Part shown: one piece after another, positions 18,214 through 27,289 of the stretch | How the letters are laid out: the number at the start of each line of letters is the position of its first letter | Numbering within the stretch: position 1 is the stretch's first letter | Assembly (NCBI RefSeq): GCF_006489205.2 | Contig: NZ_VFYR02000001.1 | Span: forward strand, 546,563-610,562 | Length of the DNA: 64,000 nt | Source of the DNA: Brevibacterium sp. XM4083 | GTDB taxonomy: Bacteria; Actinomycetota; Actinomycetes; Actinomycetales; Brevibacteriaceae | Direction: 5' to 3' | Notes under the pieces: generated by a model | Databases searched by the model: none | The model's input: the letters and a program-made list of their open reading frames with translations, nothing else | Told to the model about the DNA's origin: nothing | Translations under genes and position numbers: made by a program

Positions 18214-20075
18214 CCGATCTCAGCTTCGACGACGTCTCGATCACCTACCGCTCCTCGTCCTCGCGCGGCGACGTGCCCGCCGTCATCGACGTCAGCCTCG
18301 ACCTGCCGAGCGGGTCGACCCTCGGCATCGCCGGTGAGTCCGGCTCGGGGAAGTCGACGCTCGTGATGTCGGCGCTGCGGCTGCTGCCGAAGTCGGCGAC
18401 GGTGACCGGGCACGTCCGCCTCGGCGGGCAGGACATCTCCGAACTGAGCTTCGGGCAGATCCGTGCGGTGCGCTGGGCGCAGGCGTCGATCGTCTTCCAG
18501 GGCGCGCTCCACTCCCTCAACCCCGTCCGCCGGGTCGGGCGGCAGATCGTCGAGGCCCTCGAGCACCATGCCAAGGGCACGTGGACGACGCCGGAGAGGC
18601 GTCGGGCGCGGATGCTCGAGCTCCTCCGCGAAGTCGACCTCGACCCGGCGAAGGCCGAGGCATACCCGCACGAGCTCTCGGGCGGGCAGAAGCAGCGGAT
18701 CATGATCGCGATGGCGCTCGCGTGCGAACCCGACATCATCATCGCCGACGAACCGACCACCGCCCTCGACGTCATCGTGCAGAAGCAGATCCTCACCGGG
18801 CTCGCCGACCTCGTCGCCGACCGCGGGATCTCGCTGCTGATGATCAGCCACGACCTCGCCGTCCTCTCCGCGGTGTGCGAGAACCTCGCGATCATGAAGG
18901 ACGGTCGGATCGTCGAATACGGCCCCAGCGACGACGTGTGCCTGCGCCCCCGGGAGGAATACACCCAGCAGCTGGCCGGGGCGTTCCCGCAAATCGGCGA
19001 CGCGGAGTCGCGTCTGCGTCCGCGCACCGCCAAACCCGCCGAGGTGCGGCTGACCGACCCGTTCACGATGACCGACGAGGTGGTGCTCGAAGCGCAGAAC
19101 CTCAGCGTCACCTTCGACACCCGGCAGGGCCGGGAGAGAGCCGTCCACGGCGTCGACCTCGCGCTGCGCAGGGCGGAGATCCTCGCCGTCGTCGGGCAGT
19201 CGGGATCGGGGAAGACGACGCTGGCGCGCTCACTCCTCGGCCTGCAGGAGACCGACCCGGGATCGCAGATCGCCTTCGCCGGCCGGCCGCTGCCGAGGAA
19301 GGCCAAGGACCTGCGGGCGTTCCGGCGCCAGGTGCAGATGGTCCTCCAGGACCCGTCGGGGTCGCTCAACCCGAAGCGCAGCGTCTACGAAGCCGTCGCC
19401 GAGGGACTCCAGGTCCAGGGGCTGACCGAGGACGAGTACGCAAAGGTCATCGGGGCACTCGAGGCCGCGGAGCTGACCCCCGCGGCGGACTACCTCGAGT
19501 CGATTCCGCAGGAGCTCTCCGGCGGTCAGCGACAACGCGTCGTCATCGCCGGTGCCCTCGCCCTCGACCCGCAGGTCCTCCTCGCCGACGAACCCGTCGC
19601 CTCCCTCGACGCCTCGGTGCGCGGAGAGATCCTCTCCCTCTTCCTCGCGCTGAAGAAGAACCTCGGGATGAGTGCGCTCATCATCACCCATGACCTGGGC
19701 CTGGCCTGGAACATCGCTGATACGGTGGCGGTGATGAAGCAGGGAGAGATCGTCGAATACGGACCGGTCGACACGGTCCTCGCCGACCCCCAGCATGCCT
19801 ACACGCGCGAACTCCTCGCCGCCGTGCCCCGCCTCGGCAGCCAGAGTCTCGTCCGGTCGGGCGCGACGGTACCGGGCGTCGCTGCCCAGGATGGCGCTGC
19901 GCAGGACGGCGCGGCGCAGGACGGCGCGGCAGCGGTCGGCGCTGCGCAGGACGGCGCCTCAGCGGACGTCGTGCCACCCGACGGCACCGCGGCAGACGCC
20001 CCCGCACCGGGCACTGCCGCGCGAGGCGTCGCGGCACAGCGGACCGCGGATCGTGCGGGAACCGACGACACATGA
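18210..20075 (+). CDS. Peptide ABC transporter ATPase, DppD-DppF fusion with repeat tail
   Basis: Both nucleotide-binding subunits are fused in one 621-residue chain. Domain 1: Walker A GESGSGKST (about 45), signature LSGGQKQR (about 157), Walker B IIADEP. Domain 2: Walker A GQSGSGKTT (about 328), signature LSGGQRQR (about 436), Walker B LLADEP. Both look active. From about residue 557 there is an Ala/Asp/Gly tail built from AAQDG repeats, which no transporter function requires. ATGA overlap with the permease upstream and with the LD-carboxypeptidase gene downstream. Confidence 0.93.
   Translation: MTDLSFDDVSITYRSSSSRGDVPAVIDVSLDLPSGSTLGIAGESGSGKSTLVMSALRLLPKSATVTGHVRLGGQDISELSFGQIRAVRWAQASIVFQGALHSLNPVRRVGRQIVEALEHHAKGTWTTPERRRARMLELLREVDLDPAKAEAYPHELSGGQKQRIMIAMALACEPDIIIADEPTTALDVIVQKQILTGLADLVADRGISLLMISHDLAVLSAVCENLAIMKDGRIVEYGPSDDVCLRPREEYTQQLAGAFPQIGDAESRLRPRTAKPAEVRLTDPFTMTDEVVLEAQNLSVTFDTRQGRERAVHGVDLALRRAEILAVVGQSGSGKTTLARSLLGLQETDPGSQIAFAGRPLPRKAKDLRAFRRQVQMVLQDPSGSLNPKRSVYEAVAEGLQVQGLTEDEYAKVIGALEAAELTPAADYLESIPQELSGGQRQRVVIAGALALDPQVLLADEPVASLDASVRGEILSLFLALKKNLGMSALIITHDLGLAWNIADTVAVMKQGEIVEYGPVDTVLADPQHAYTRELLAAVPRLGSQSLVRSGATVPGVAAQDGAAQDGAAQDGAAAVGAAQDGASADVVPPDGTAADAPAPGTAARGVAAQRTADRAGTDDT
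19881..19970 (+). repeat. 15-bp tandem array in the ATPase C-terminal tail
   Basis: Six degenerate 15-bp units at 19881, 19896, 19911, 19926, 19941 and 19956; units 2 and 5 are identical (GCTGCGCAGGACGGC). They encode the AAQDG pentapeptide repeats. Confidence 0.9.
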
Positions 20076-21364
20076 CCAGCCCCTACCTCGATTCCGCGCC
20101 CCTCGTCCCCGGGGACACCGTCCGTCTCATCGCGCCCTCAGGGCCCGCCGACGAGGACTCGCTGCAGCGGGCGATCTCCCAGCTCGAGGCGTGGGGTCTC
20201 AACGTCGTTCCGGGAGCTCATCTGCGCGCCCGGCATCCGCGCGTCAACTACCTCGCCGGCACCGATGAGCAGCGCCGCGCCGACCTCGTCGACGCGTGGT
20301 GCGACCCCACCGCCGCGGCGGTCATCGCACTGCGCGGGGGCTACGGCGCGATGCGACTGCTCGACGACCTCGACTTCGGCCACCTGGCCCGCTACGGACT
20401 GCGCCCCGACGGGCGCCCCAAGCTGCTCACCGGGTCCTCGGACATCACCGCGCTCCACCAGGCCTGGGACCACCACCTCGGCGTCGCGACGCTCTTCTGC
20501 CCGATGCCCGGCAACGACCCGTTCAGGGAATCGGCCGTCGTCCCCGCGGAGGTGGCCTCGTGGCTCTTCACCCCCTGGGGCGGACGCGAACTCGGCTTCC
20601 CGCCCGACGCGACCGGGTCGCCGCACGCGCAGCCCCCGATTCCCGACGCACCCGGGGAAGCCACTCACGCGCACCCCAGCGCCCCCGGCACCCCCTCTCC
20701 GTCGGAATCGAGGACGCAGAGTGTCGATGCGGGGCGCGAAAATCGACACTCTGCGTCCGGAGAATCGCCACCGGACGCCTCCACTGCGCGAATCGGCGCT
20801 GCCGACGACGACTCGAGGACGAAACAGTCGGAGAATTCGGCCCATTCTCGGACCATTTCGTCCTGGGGAGTGCGGCACTCGCTTTCGCAGCCGCAGCGCG
20901 ACGGCACGTCTGCGGACACCACCCCAGTCAGCCGCGCGCGGACGCTCGTGCCGGGCACGGCCGTCGGGCGGCTCGTCGGCGGCAACCTCAGCCTCGTCGC
21001 GGCGGGACTGGGCAGCCCGGAACTCGCCGACGTCCGCACCAGGCGTGCGACGCGAGGACCGGCGATCGCGATGCTCGAGGACGTCGACGAAGAGCTCTAC
21101 CGCCTCGACAACCTCCTCGTCCAACTCGTCCGCGGAGGCTGGTTCGCCTCGGCGGATGCCCTCGTTCTCGGGTCGTGGATCGACTGCGCGCCGATCGACG
21201 AGATCGAGGCTCTCGTCCTCGACTTCCTCGGCGAGGCGGGGATCCCGATCGTCTCGGAGATGGGGTTCGGCCACGACCCCGATGCGCCGAGCACCCCGCT
21301 CGGCGTCGACGTGCGACTCGAGGCGACGGTAGGGCAGCGGCCGCGGATGTGGGTCGAACGATGA
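20072..21364 (+). CDS. LD-carboxypeptidase (peptidase S66) with a long insertion
   Basis: Serine peptidase that removes the terminal D-alanine from murein tetrapeptides in peptidoglycan recycling; the family also includes microcin-immunity proteins. The 430-residue protein has the nucleophile in GSSDIT (S123), a C-terminal histidine in MGFGHDPD (H401) and EDVDEELYRLDN near 333. About 110 residues (185-295) between the two halves are Ser/Pro/Thr-rich and absent from typical members of about 300 residues. The DNA there contains a perfect 17-bp inverted repeat. It overlaps the transporter ATPase gene by 4 bp, so the enzyme probably acts on imported peptides. No signal peptide. Confidence 0.87.
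   Translation: MTSPYLDSAPLVPGDTVRLIAPSGPADEDSLQRAISQLEAWGLNVVPGAHLRARHPRVNYLAGTDEQRRADLVDAWCDPTAAAVIALRGGYGAMRLLDDLDFGHLARYGLRPDGRPKLLTGSSDITALHQAWDHHLGVATLFCPMPGNDPFRESAVVPAEVASWLFTPWGGRELGFPPDATGSPHAQPPIPDAPGEATHAHPSAPGTPSPSESRTQSVDAGRENRHSASGESPPDASTARIGAADDDSRTKQSENSAHSRTISSWGVRHSLSQPQRDGTSADTTPVSRARTLVPGTAVGRLVGGNLSLVAAGLGSPELADVRTRRATRGPAIAMLEDVDEELYRLDNLLVQLVRGGWFASADALVLGSWIDCAPIDEIEALVLDFLGEAGIPIVSEMGFGHDPDAPSTPLGVDVRLEATVGQRPRMWVER
20712..20758. repeat. Perfect 17-bp inverted repeat inside the LD-carboxypeptidase gene
   Basis: GGACGCAGAGTGTCGAT (20712-20728) is exactly complementary to 20742-20758, with a 13-base spacer. It lies in the non-conserved insertion. Confidence 0.95.
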
Positions 21365-21410
21365 GCGAGCAGAGGCGGATGAACGAGCAGAGACGAGGGA
21401 AGGGAACGGG

Positions 21411-22223
21411 ATGACTGAGACGACGAGCGACATCGGCTTCGACAGCCTGCCCGGGGTGCGCTTCAGCGCGCTCGCCTACGACATCGACAGCGGGGAGCGG
21501 GTCTTCGCGCACCATGCCGACGACGAGCTCGACACGGCGAGCATGGGCAAGGTGTTCCTCCTCCACACAGCCCTGCAGATGTCCGTCGACGGGACGCTCG
21601 ACCTCACGGAGCGGCTGAGCCGCAGACCATCGGAGCGCGTCGACGAGTCGGGCATCTGGTACCTCATGGAGCAGAACGACCTGAGCATCTATGACATCGC
21701 GGTCCTCATCGGGGCGTTCAGCGATAACTTCGCGACGAACGTCCTCATCCGCCGCGTCGGACTCGACAACGTCGCACGGCAGGTTTCCGCACTCGGCTAC
21801 CGGAGCTCCGGGCTCCACGACTTCCTCCGCTGGCCGCGGCCCGCGCAGGCTCCGCGCACCCTGTCGACCGGCACCGCCGCCGAGCTCAGCGACTTCATGG
21901 CCCGCCACGCCATGGACGAGTTCTGGGACGAGTCGACGAATGAGATCTTCCGTCGCTGGCTGGGCGCCGGCGCGGACACCTCGATGGTCGCCTCGGCGTT
22001 CGACCTCGATCCGCTCGCCCACTACCACTATCAGCGTGACGTCTGGGTGTGGAACAAGACCGGGACGGACAGTTCGATCCGCGCGGACGCCGGCATCGTC
22101 ATGACACCTCGGCGCCGGGTCGCCTACGCGGTCTTCGCGAACTGGGAGAAGGGGACGGACCGCGTCGTCGAGGTCATGCCGGTCATGCGCGCCGCCGGTG
22201 ACGCCATCCACCGCTTCCTCTGA
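21411..22223 (+). CDS. Class A beta-lactamase-fold serine hydrolase, apparently cytoplasmic
   Basis: The 270-residue protein has all three active-site motifs of the fold: SMGK (S44, K47), SDN (104-106) and KTG (216-218). It lacks a signal peptide, so it is not an ordinary secreted beta-lactamase. Proteins like this are annotated as beta-lactamase-related or DD-peptidase-like. Placement right after the LD-carboxypeptidase suggests hydrolysis of a D-amino-acid peptide bond inside the cell; this is inference. A GGGAAGGGA ribosome site precedes ATG 21411. Confidence 0.8.
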   Translation: MTETTSDIGFDSLPGVRFSALAYDIDSGERVFAHHADDELDTASMGKVFLLHTALQMSVDGTLDLTERLSRRPSERVDESGIWYLMEQNDLSIYDIAVLIGAFSDNFATNVLIRRVGLDNVARQVSALGYRSSGLHDFLRWPRPAQAPRTLSTGTAAELSDFMARHAMDEFWDESTNEIFRRWLGAGADTSMVASAFDLDPLAHYHYQRDVWVWNKTGTDSSIRADAGIVMTPRRRVAYAVFANWEKGTDRVVEVMPVMRAAGDAIHRFL

Positions 22224-22335
22224 CGGCAGATCCCGACCGCCAGCCCCGCCGACCACCCAGAACGGCCACCCAGAGCGACCACCAGCCCCACCGACCACCC
22301 AGCCCCACCGCTTCCCCGACTGAAGGACCACCCTC
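22224..22335 (+). repeat. Short CCACC-rich repeats between genes
   Basis: GACCACCCAG and close variants recur about five times in this gap (for example CGACCACCCAG around 22250 and 22295). GAAGGA near 22322 is the ribosome site of the next gene. Confidence 0.5.
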
Positions 22336-23487
22336 ATGATCTCCGACGGCTTCCTCTTCATCAGCGTGCTCATCGCGATCGCCGCCGCCCTCGTCATCGC
22401 CGGCCAGAGCGGCCGCTTCCGGATCTTCGCCTACGTGCCCGGCTTCGTCTTCCTCTACATCATCGCGGCGCTGCTCAACACGCTCGGCGTCTTCGACCAC
22501 TCCGACTCCGTCACCGAGGTGGGTGACGGCCTGCGCACGGCCCTGCTGCCGGCGATGATCCTCCTTCTCCTCTTCAAATGCGACATCCGGCAGATCATCC
22601 GGCTCGGTCCCAAGCTGCTCCTCACGTTCGCCGTGACCGCCGCGAGCATCGTCGCCGGCTTCCTCGTCAGCTATCTCATCCTCCGCTCGGTCCTCGACCC
22701 GGAGGCGTGGAAGGCGCTCGGTGCCCTCAACGCCTCGTGGACCGGCGGGTCGGCGAACATGGTCGCGGTGCAGGAGATCCTCCAAGCGCCCGAGGACGTC
22801 TTCGGGTACGTGCTCATCGTCGACACCGTCATCTACTCGTTCTGGCTGCTGCTGATCTTCTCCTCCGTGACGGTCTCCGACCGCTTCAACCGCTGGACGA
22901 AGGCGGACACCTCGAAGCTCGAGGTCACCTCGACGGCCGACGACGAGGAGAAGCCGCTGACGATGCCCGCGCTCTTCGGGCTCCTCGGATTCGCCCTCCT
23001 CGTCTCGGCGCTGGCGATCCAAGCGGGCGAGCTGCTGCCGGAGATCGGCACCGTCATCAACGCCTCGACGTGGACGATCCTCATCGTCAGCGTCCTCGGG
23101 CTCATCATCGGCTCGACGCGGTTCGGCCGGGTGCGCGGCTCGAGCGAACTCGCGACGATCATGCTCTACGTCATCATCGGCATCATCGCCTCGGGCTCCG
23201 ACTTCACCTCGCTCACGCAGGCCCCGCTCTACCTCGTCGCCGGGCTCATCGTCATCGTCGTCCACGCCGCCATCATGCTCGTCTACGCGAAGCTGACGAA
23301 GACCGAGCTCTTCAGCATCGCCGTGGCGAGCACCGCGAACATCGGCGGCATCGCCTCGGCACCGGTGGTCGCCGGGGCCTTCAACCGGCAGCTCGTGCCC
23401 GTCGGCGTGCTCTTCGCGCTCATGGGCACGTTCCTCGGGACCTTCCTCGGCCTCGCCTCGGCGCAGATCATGTCCGGCCTCGGATGA
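22336..23487 (+). CDS. DUF819 (YjcL-type) membrane protein
   Basis: The 383-residue protein has about eleven membrane segments and two family signatures, LNASWTGGSANMVAVQE near 133-149 and VASTANIGGIASAPVVAGA near 334-352, which form an inverted pair of similar motifs as expected for a transporter with internal repeat symmetry. The function of the family is not established. Its position between murein-peptide hydrolases and a dipeptidase suggests transport of a peptide or amino-acid product, in or out. Confidence 0.85.
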   Translation: MISDGFLFISVLIAIAAALVIAGQSGRFRIFAYVPGFVFLYIIAALLNTLGVFDHSDSVTEVGDGLRTALLPAMILLLLFKCDIRQIIRLGPKLLLTFAVTAASIVAGFLVSYLILRSVLDPEAWKALGALNASWTGGSANMVAVQEILQAPEDVFGYVLIVDTVIYSFWLLLIFSSVTVSDRFNRWTKADTSKLEVTSTADDEEKPLTMPALFGLLGFALLVSALAIQAGELLPEIGTVINASTWTILIVSVLGLIIGSTRFGRVRGSSELATIMLYVIIGIIASGSDFTSLTQAPLYLVAGLIVIVVHAAIMLVYAKLTKTELFSIAVASTANIGGIASAPVVAGAFNRQLVPVGVLFALMGTFLGTFLGLASAQIMSGLG

Positions 23488-23552
23488 GGCGCTGCGTCGG
23501 GTGAGGCGACGCGTCGGATAAGGCCCAGCGTCGGGTGAGGCGCTGCGTCGGC
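23485..23552 (+). repeat. Four 17-bp tandem units starting at the DUF819 stop codon
   Basis: Units at 23485, 23502, 23519 and 23536, consensus TGAGGCGCTGCGTCGGG. The first three bases of unit 1 are the stop codon; the other units start TGA, TAA and TGA. Confidence 0.9.
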
Positions 23553-23952
23553 CCTGCCGCGCCACCGTGGATCCCGCGCCCCGCGCCCCGCGCCACCGCC
23601 GGCGCCGGCACCGGAGCGTCACCTCTCGCCCGGTCCGCGATTCGGTGCGAGCCCTCCGACTGCGAGCCCTCCCGCCCGCGAGCCCTCCGCCCGCGGGCCC
23701 TCCGCCCGCGGGCCCTCTCGATCAAGCGGCAGTGCGGATACGGGCGCGTGCACGGACACAGATCCGCACTGCCGCTCGATCGAGACACCGGAGGCGTAAC
23801 CTGGGCGTACGCAAGCACCCACCGCCCGCGACTACGCAACGACAAATCCACTCAGCTACAAGCACCACCTACCCACAAGACCCACCCAGCACTGCCCCCC
23901 ACCCCGCGACAACCTCGGCGAGGATGACCGTCCCCGCCGCGAAAGGACACAG
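23488..23952. other. 465-bp gene-free region with three repeat types
   Basis: No credible gene. It holds the rest of the 17-bp array to 23552, a GC-rich stretch, a second tandem array (five 15-16 bp units of GCGAGCCCTCCGCCC type, 23647-23722), a long near-perfect inverted repeat (23717-23784), and then the dipeptidase leader with AAAGGA before ATG 23953. Confidence 0.8.
23717..23784. repeat. 23-bp inverted repeat with one mismatch
   Basis: Left arm 23717-23739 and right arm 23762-23784 pair at 22 of 23 positions (core AGCGGCAGTGCGGAT) around a 22-base spacer rich in GCG. It could be a terminator, but its position far from either gene and its resemblance to the structure at 20712 suggest a dispersed palindromic element. 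Confidence 0.9.
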
Positions 23953-24981
23953 ATGAGCATCGACGTCTTCGACGGACACAACGACCTCGCGTGGTGGCTG
24001 CGGGAGGAGCGCGACTACAGCGTCGAGGGGCTCAATGACCCGCAGATCTCGCCGTTCACGACGATGGATCAGCTGCGGGACGGTCACGTCGCCGCGCAGT
24101 TCTGGTCGGTGTACGTCCATTCGTCGATCACCGGGGCCGACGCCGTCGTCGCGACGTGGGAGCAGATCGATGCGGTCCGCCGCTTCGTCGCCGCGTACCC
24201 CGAGCGCCTGAAGTTCACCCGCACCGCCGCCGAGGTGGCCGCCGCCCGGGATGCCGGCCGCGTCGCCTCGCTCATGGGAGTCGAGGGCGGCCAGCAGATC
24301 GACGAATCACTGGCGATGCTCCGCAGCTACGCCCGTGCGGGTGCGAGGTACATGACGCTGACGTGGTCGACGACGCATTCGTGGGCGGACTCGGCGACCG
24401 ACGAACCCCAGCATGACGGCCTCACCGCCTTCGGCCGCGAAGTCGTCGCGGAGATGAACCGGATCGGCATGATCGTCGACCTCTCCCACGTCGCGCCGAG
24501 CGTCATGCACCAGTCCCTCGACCTCACCACGCTGCCGGTGATCTTCAGCCATTCGTGCGCCCGCGGCCTCAACCCGCACCCCCGCAACATCCCCGACGAC
24601 GTCCTCGACCGCCTGCCCGGCAACGGGGGAGTGGCGATGATGACGTTCGTCCCGTCGTTCGTCTCGCGCGAACGCTGGGAGTGGGCGGAAGCCGGCGAGA
24701 ACGGGGCCGCCCCCGAGGTGACCGTGGCCGATGTCGCCGACCACTGCGACTACGTGCGCGAGCGGATCGGCATCGACCACGTCGGGCTCGGCGGGGACAT
24801 CTGCGGCGTCGATGAGCTGCCGATCGGACTCGGCGACGCCGGCCAGTACCCGAACCTCTTCGCCGAACTCTCCCGCCGAGGCTGGTCGGAGACCGACCTG
24901 CGCAAGCTCGGCTTCGACAACGTCATGCGCGTCCTCGAGGCGCACGAGGACGCGTACGTGTCCTTCCTGGGGGAGTCATGA
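23953..24981 (+). CDS. Membrane-dipeptidase family (peptidase M19) dipeptidase
   Basis: Binuclear zinc dipeptidase; bacterial members often cleave L-D or D-containing dipeptides. The 342-residue protein has DGHNDLAWWL (first metal-site histidine and aspartate), SLMGVEGGQQID (bridging glutamate), IVDLSHVAPSVM and FSHSCARGLNPHPRNIPDD (further histidine ligands), and HVGLGGDICG. No signal peptide, so cytoplasmic. Its stop overlaps the next gene. It fits the peptide-salvage theme of this region. Confidence 0.92.
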   Translation: MSIDVFDGHNDLAWWLREERDYSVEGLNDPQISPFTTMDQLRDGHVAAQFWSVYVHSSITGADAVVATWEQIDAVRRFVAAYPERLKFTRTAAEVAAARDAGRVASLMGVEGGQQIDESLAMLRSYARAGARYMTLTWSTTHSWADSATDEPQHDGLTAFGREVVAEMNRIGMIVDLSHVAPSVMHQSLDLTTLPVIFSHSCARGLNPHPRNIPDDVLDRLPGNGGVAMMTFVPSFVSRERWEWAEAGENGAAPEVTVADVADHCDYVRERIGIDHVGLGGDICGVDELPIGLGDAGQYPNLFAELSRRGWSETDLRKLGFDNVMRVLEAHEDAYVSFLGES

Positions 24982-25811
24982 TGGGGGCTGGGGCAGGGGC
25001 AACCGCCGGGGCGGCAGCCGACGTCAGTGCGACCTCCGAGGCTGCGCCGGGCACCGGTTCCACTCCCATTGCGCTGGCGTCACCCGCACCCCGGGTCCTC
25101 GTCATCGTCAACGACGTCGACTCCCCGCCGGGGAAGTTCGCCGACTGGCTCGCCGAGGCGGGCTTCGACGTCGACGTCCGCACCGCCCCTGAGACCGGGG
25201 TGCCCGCACCGACCGAGCTCGACCGCGTCGACGGCCTCATCCTCCTCGGCGGCGGACTCATGCCCGACGAGACCGACCGCGCTCCCTGGCTGCGCGGCGA
25301 GGCCGACCTCGTCCGCCGCGCACTCGACCAGGGCCTCCCGCAGTTGGGCGTCTGCCTCGGCGGGCAGCTCATCGCCCACGTCGCCGGCGGGACCGTGCAG
25401 GCGCAGTCGGGAACCCCGGAGAAGGGGTACACGTGGATCGATCTCACCGAGGCGGCCGCCGAGGATCCCGTGTTCTCCGCGGTGTCCGCACGGCCGTCGT
25501 TCCTCGAGAGCCACGTCGATCGGATCGTCGATCTCCCCGCTGAGGCACAGCTGCTCGCGACGAGCCCGGCGTGTCGCATCCAGGCCTTCCGCGTCGGGCG
25601 GGCGTGGGGCACACAGTTCCATCCCGAGGCGACCGCGCAGAATATCTCGCGGTGGGACGAGGAGAAGCTGGCCAAACTGGGGTTTAATAAGGACACACTC
25701 GAAAGAGAGGCCGAGGAGCGTGAGGGCGACAGCCTCGTCGAAGCGAAGAGGCTCTTCACAGCGTTCCTCACCGTGGTCCGTGACCAGCGCGGGCGACCGA
25801 CTGCGGACTGA
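24981..25811 (+). CDS. Class I glutamine amidotransferase-like protein
   Basis: The 276-residue protein has a GATase1 triad: C125 in GVCLGGQLIAH, and H214 and E216 in QFHPEA. There is no synthetase domain, so it is a stand-alone amidotransferase or hydrolase of the GMP-synthase-like group, such as a gamma-glutamyl hydrolase. The first 35 residues are Ala/Gly-rich low complexity. ATG 24981 has GGAG five bases upstream; ATG 24978 is equally in frame and gives an ATGA overlap with the dipeptidase. Substrate unknown. Confidence 0.8.
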   Translation: MGAGAGATAGAAADVSATSEAAPGTGSTPIALASPAPRVLVIVNDVDSPPGKFADWLAEAGFDVDVRTAPETGVPAPTELDRVDGLILLGGGLMPDETDRAPWLRGEADLVRRALDQGLPQLGVCLGGQLIAHVAGGTVQAQSGTPEKGYTWIDLTEAAAEDPVFSAVSARPSFLESHVDRIVDLPAEAQLLATSPACRIQAFRVGRAWGTQFHPEATAQNISRWDEEKLAKLGFNKDTLEREAEEREGDSLVEAKRLFTAFLTVVRDQRGRPTAD

Positions 25812-25838
25812 GCGCCTCGAGACGACTACGGAGGAATC

Positions 25839-27269
25839 GTGAGTCACAGCGAGACAGCGTCAGCGGACACCTCGAAGGACGGTGAGCAGCCGGAGACCCT
25901 GAAGCGGGTGATGGGGCCCAAGCTCCTTCTCCTCTTCATCGTCGGAGACATCCTCGGCACGGGCGTCTACGCGCTCACCGGCAAGGTCGCCGGTCAGGTG
26001 GGCGGAGCCGGCTGGGCGCCGGTCCTCCTCGCCTTCGCCGTCGCCCTCATCACGGCCTGCTCGTACATGGAGCTCGTCACGAAGTACCCGCGCGCCGCCG
26101 GTGCCGCGCTCTACGCGCACAAGGCGTTCGGTATCCACTTCATCACGTTCCTCGTCGCGTTCGCGGTGCTCAGCTCGGGCATCACCTCGGCGTCGACGGC
26201 GTCGAACGTCTTCGCCGCGAACATGGTCGCCGGTTTCGGCTGGGACATCTCGGGTACCGGGGTGATGTGGATCGCGCTGGGCTTCCTCGCTCTCGTCGCC
26301 GCGATCAATCTGCGCGGCGTGTCCGAGAGCGTGTGGTTCAACGTCGTCCTCACCCTCATCGAACTCACCGGGCTGCTGCTCGTCATCGTCGTCGGCTTCT
26401 TCGCCCTCGGCTCCGGCAATGCCGACTTTTCCCGGGTCGTCATCTTCGAGACCGCCGAGGACAAGAGCGTGTTCCTCGCGATCACCGGAGCCACGGCGCT
26501 CGCCTTCTTCTCGATGGTCGGCTTCGAGGACTCGGTCAACATGGTCGAGGAGACGAAGGATCCGCGGATCTTCCCGAAGATCATGCTCACGGGCCTGTCG
26601 ATCACCGGCGTCATCTACGTCCTCGTCTCGATCGTCGCCGTGGCGGCCGTCCCGATCGGTCAGCTCGCCGCGAGCGAGACCCCGCTGCTCGACGTCGTCC
26701 GGGCCGGTGCCCCGGGGATTCCGATCGATGCGATCTTCCCGTTCATGACGATGTTCGCCGTGGCGAACTCGGCGCTCATCAACATGCTCATGGCCAGCCG
26801 CCTCCTCTACGGCATGGCGAAGCAGAACGTGCTGCCGCCGGTGTTCGCGAAGGTGCTGAAGAACCGCCGTTCGCCGTGGGTGTCGATCATCTTCACGACC
26901 CTCATCGCGTTCGCCCTCATCATCGCCGTGACCAGCATCCTGCCCGAGACCGTCACCGCCTCCCTCGGCGGCACGACATCGCTGCTGCTCCTCGCCGTCT
27001 TCGCCGTCGTCAACGTCGCGGTGCTCATCCTGCGCCGCCAGCCGGTCGATCACGAGCACTTCCGATCGCCGACGTTCCTGCCCTGGCTCGGCGTCTTCAC
27101 GTGCGCGTTCCTCGTCGGACCGTGGGCGCGCCTCGACGATCTCATCCAGTATCAGATCGCTGTGGCGCTCATCGGCATCGGCGTGGTCCTCTGGGCGATC
27201 ACCTGGCTGTGGAACCGCTCCGTCAAGGGCCGCAGCACCCGCTTCCGCCACCCGGACGACCTCACGTGA
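25839..27269 (+). CDS. APC-family amino-acid permease
   Basis: The 476-residue protein has about twelve membrane segments. The first contains LFIVGDILGTGVYALTGK, the substrate-binding glycine-rich break of the APC fold, followed by SYMELVTKYPRAAGAALYAH. FFSMVGFEDSVNMVEETKDP is another family signature. GTG 25839 is preceded by GGAGGA. It closes the peptide region and would move a free amino acid; direction and substrate are not evident. Confidence 0.88.
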   Translation: MSHSETASADTSKDGEQPETLKRVMGPKLLLLFIVGDILGTGVYALTGKVAGQVGGAGWAPVLLAFAVALITACSYMELVTKYPRAAGAALYAHKAFGIHFITFLVAFAVLSSGITSASTASNVFAANMVAGFGWDISGTGVMWIALGFLALVAAINLRGVSESVWFNVVLTLIELTGLLLVIVVGFFALGSGNADFSRVVIFETAEDKSVFLAITGATALAFFSMVGFEDSVNMVEETKDPRIFPKIMLTGLSITGVIYVLVSIVAVAAVPIGQLAASETPLLDVVRAGAPGIPIDAIFPFMTMFAVANSALINMLMASRLLYGMAKQNVLPPVFAKVLKNRRSPWVSIIFTTLIAFALIIAVTSILPETVTASLGGTTSLLLLAVFAVVNVAVLILRRQPVDHEHFRSPTFLPWLGVFTCAFLVGPWARLDDLIQYQIAVALIGIGVVLWAITWLWNRSVKGRSTRFRHPDDLT

Positions 27270-27289
27270 TGACCGTGCCGTCCCGGATC

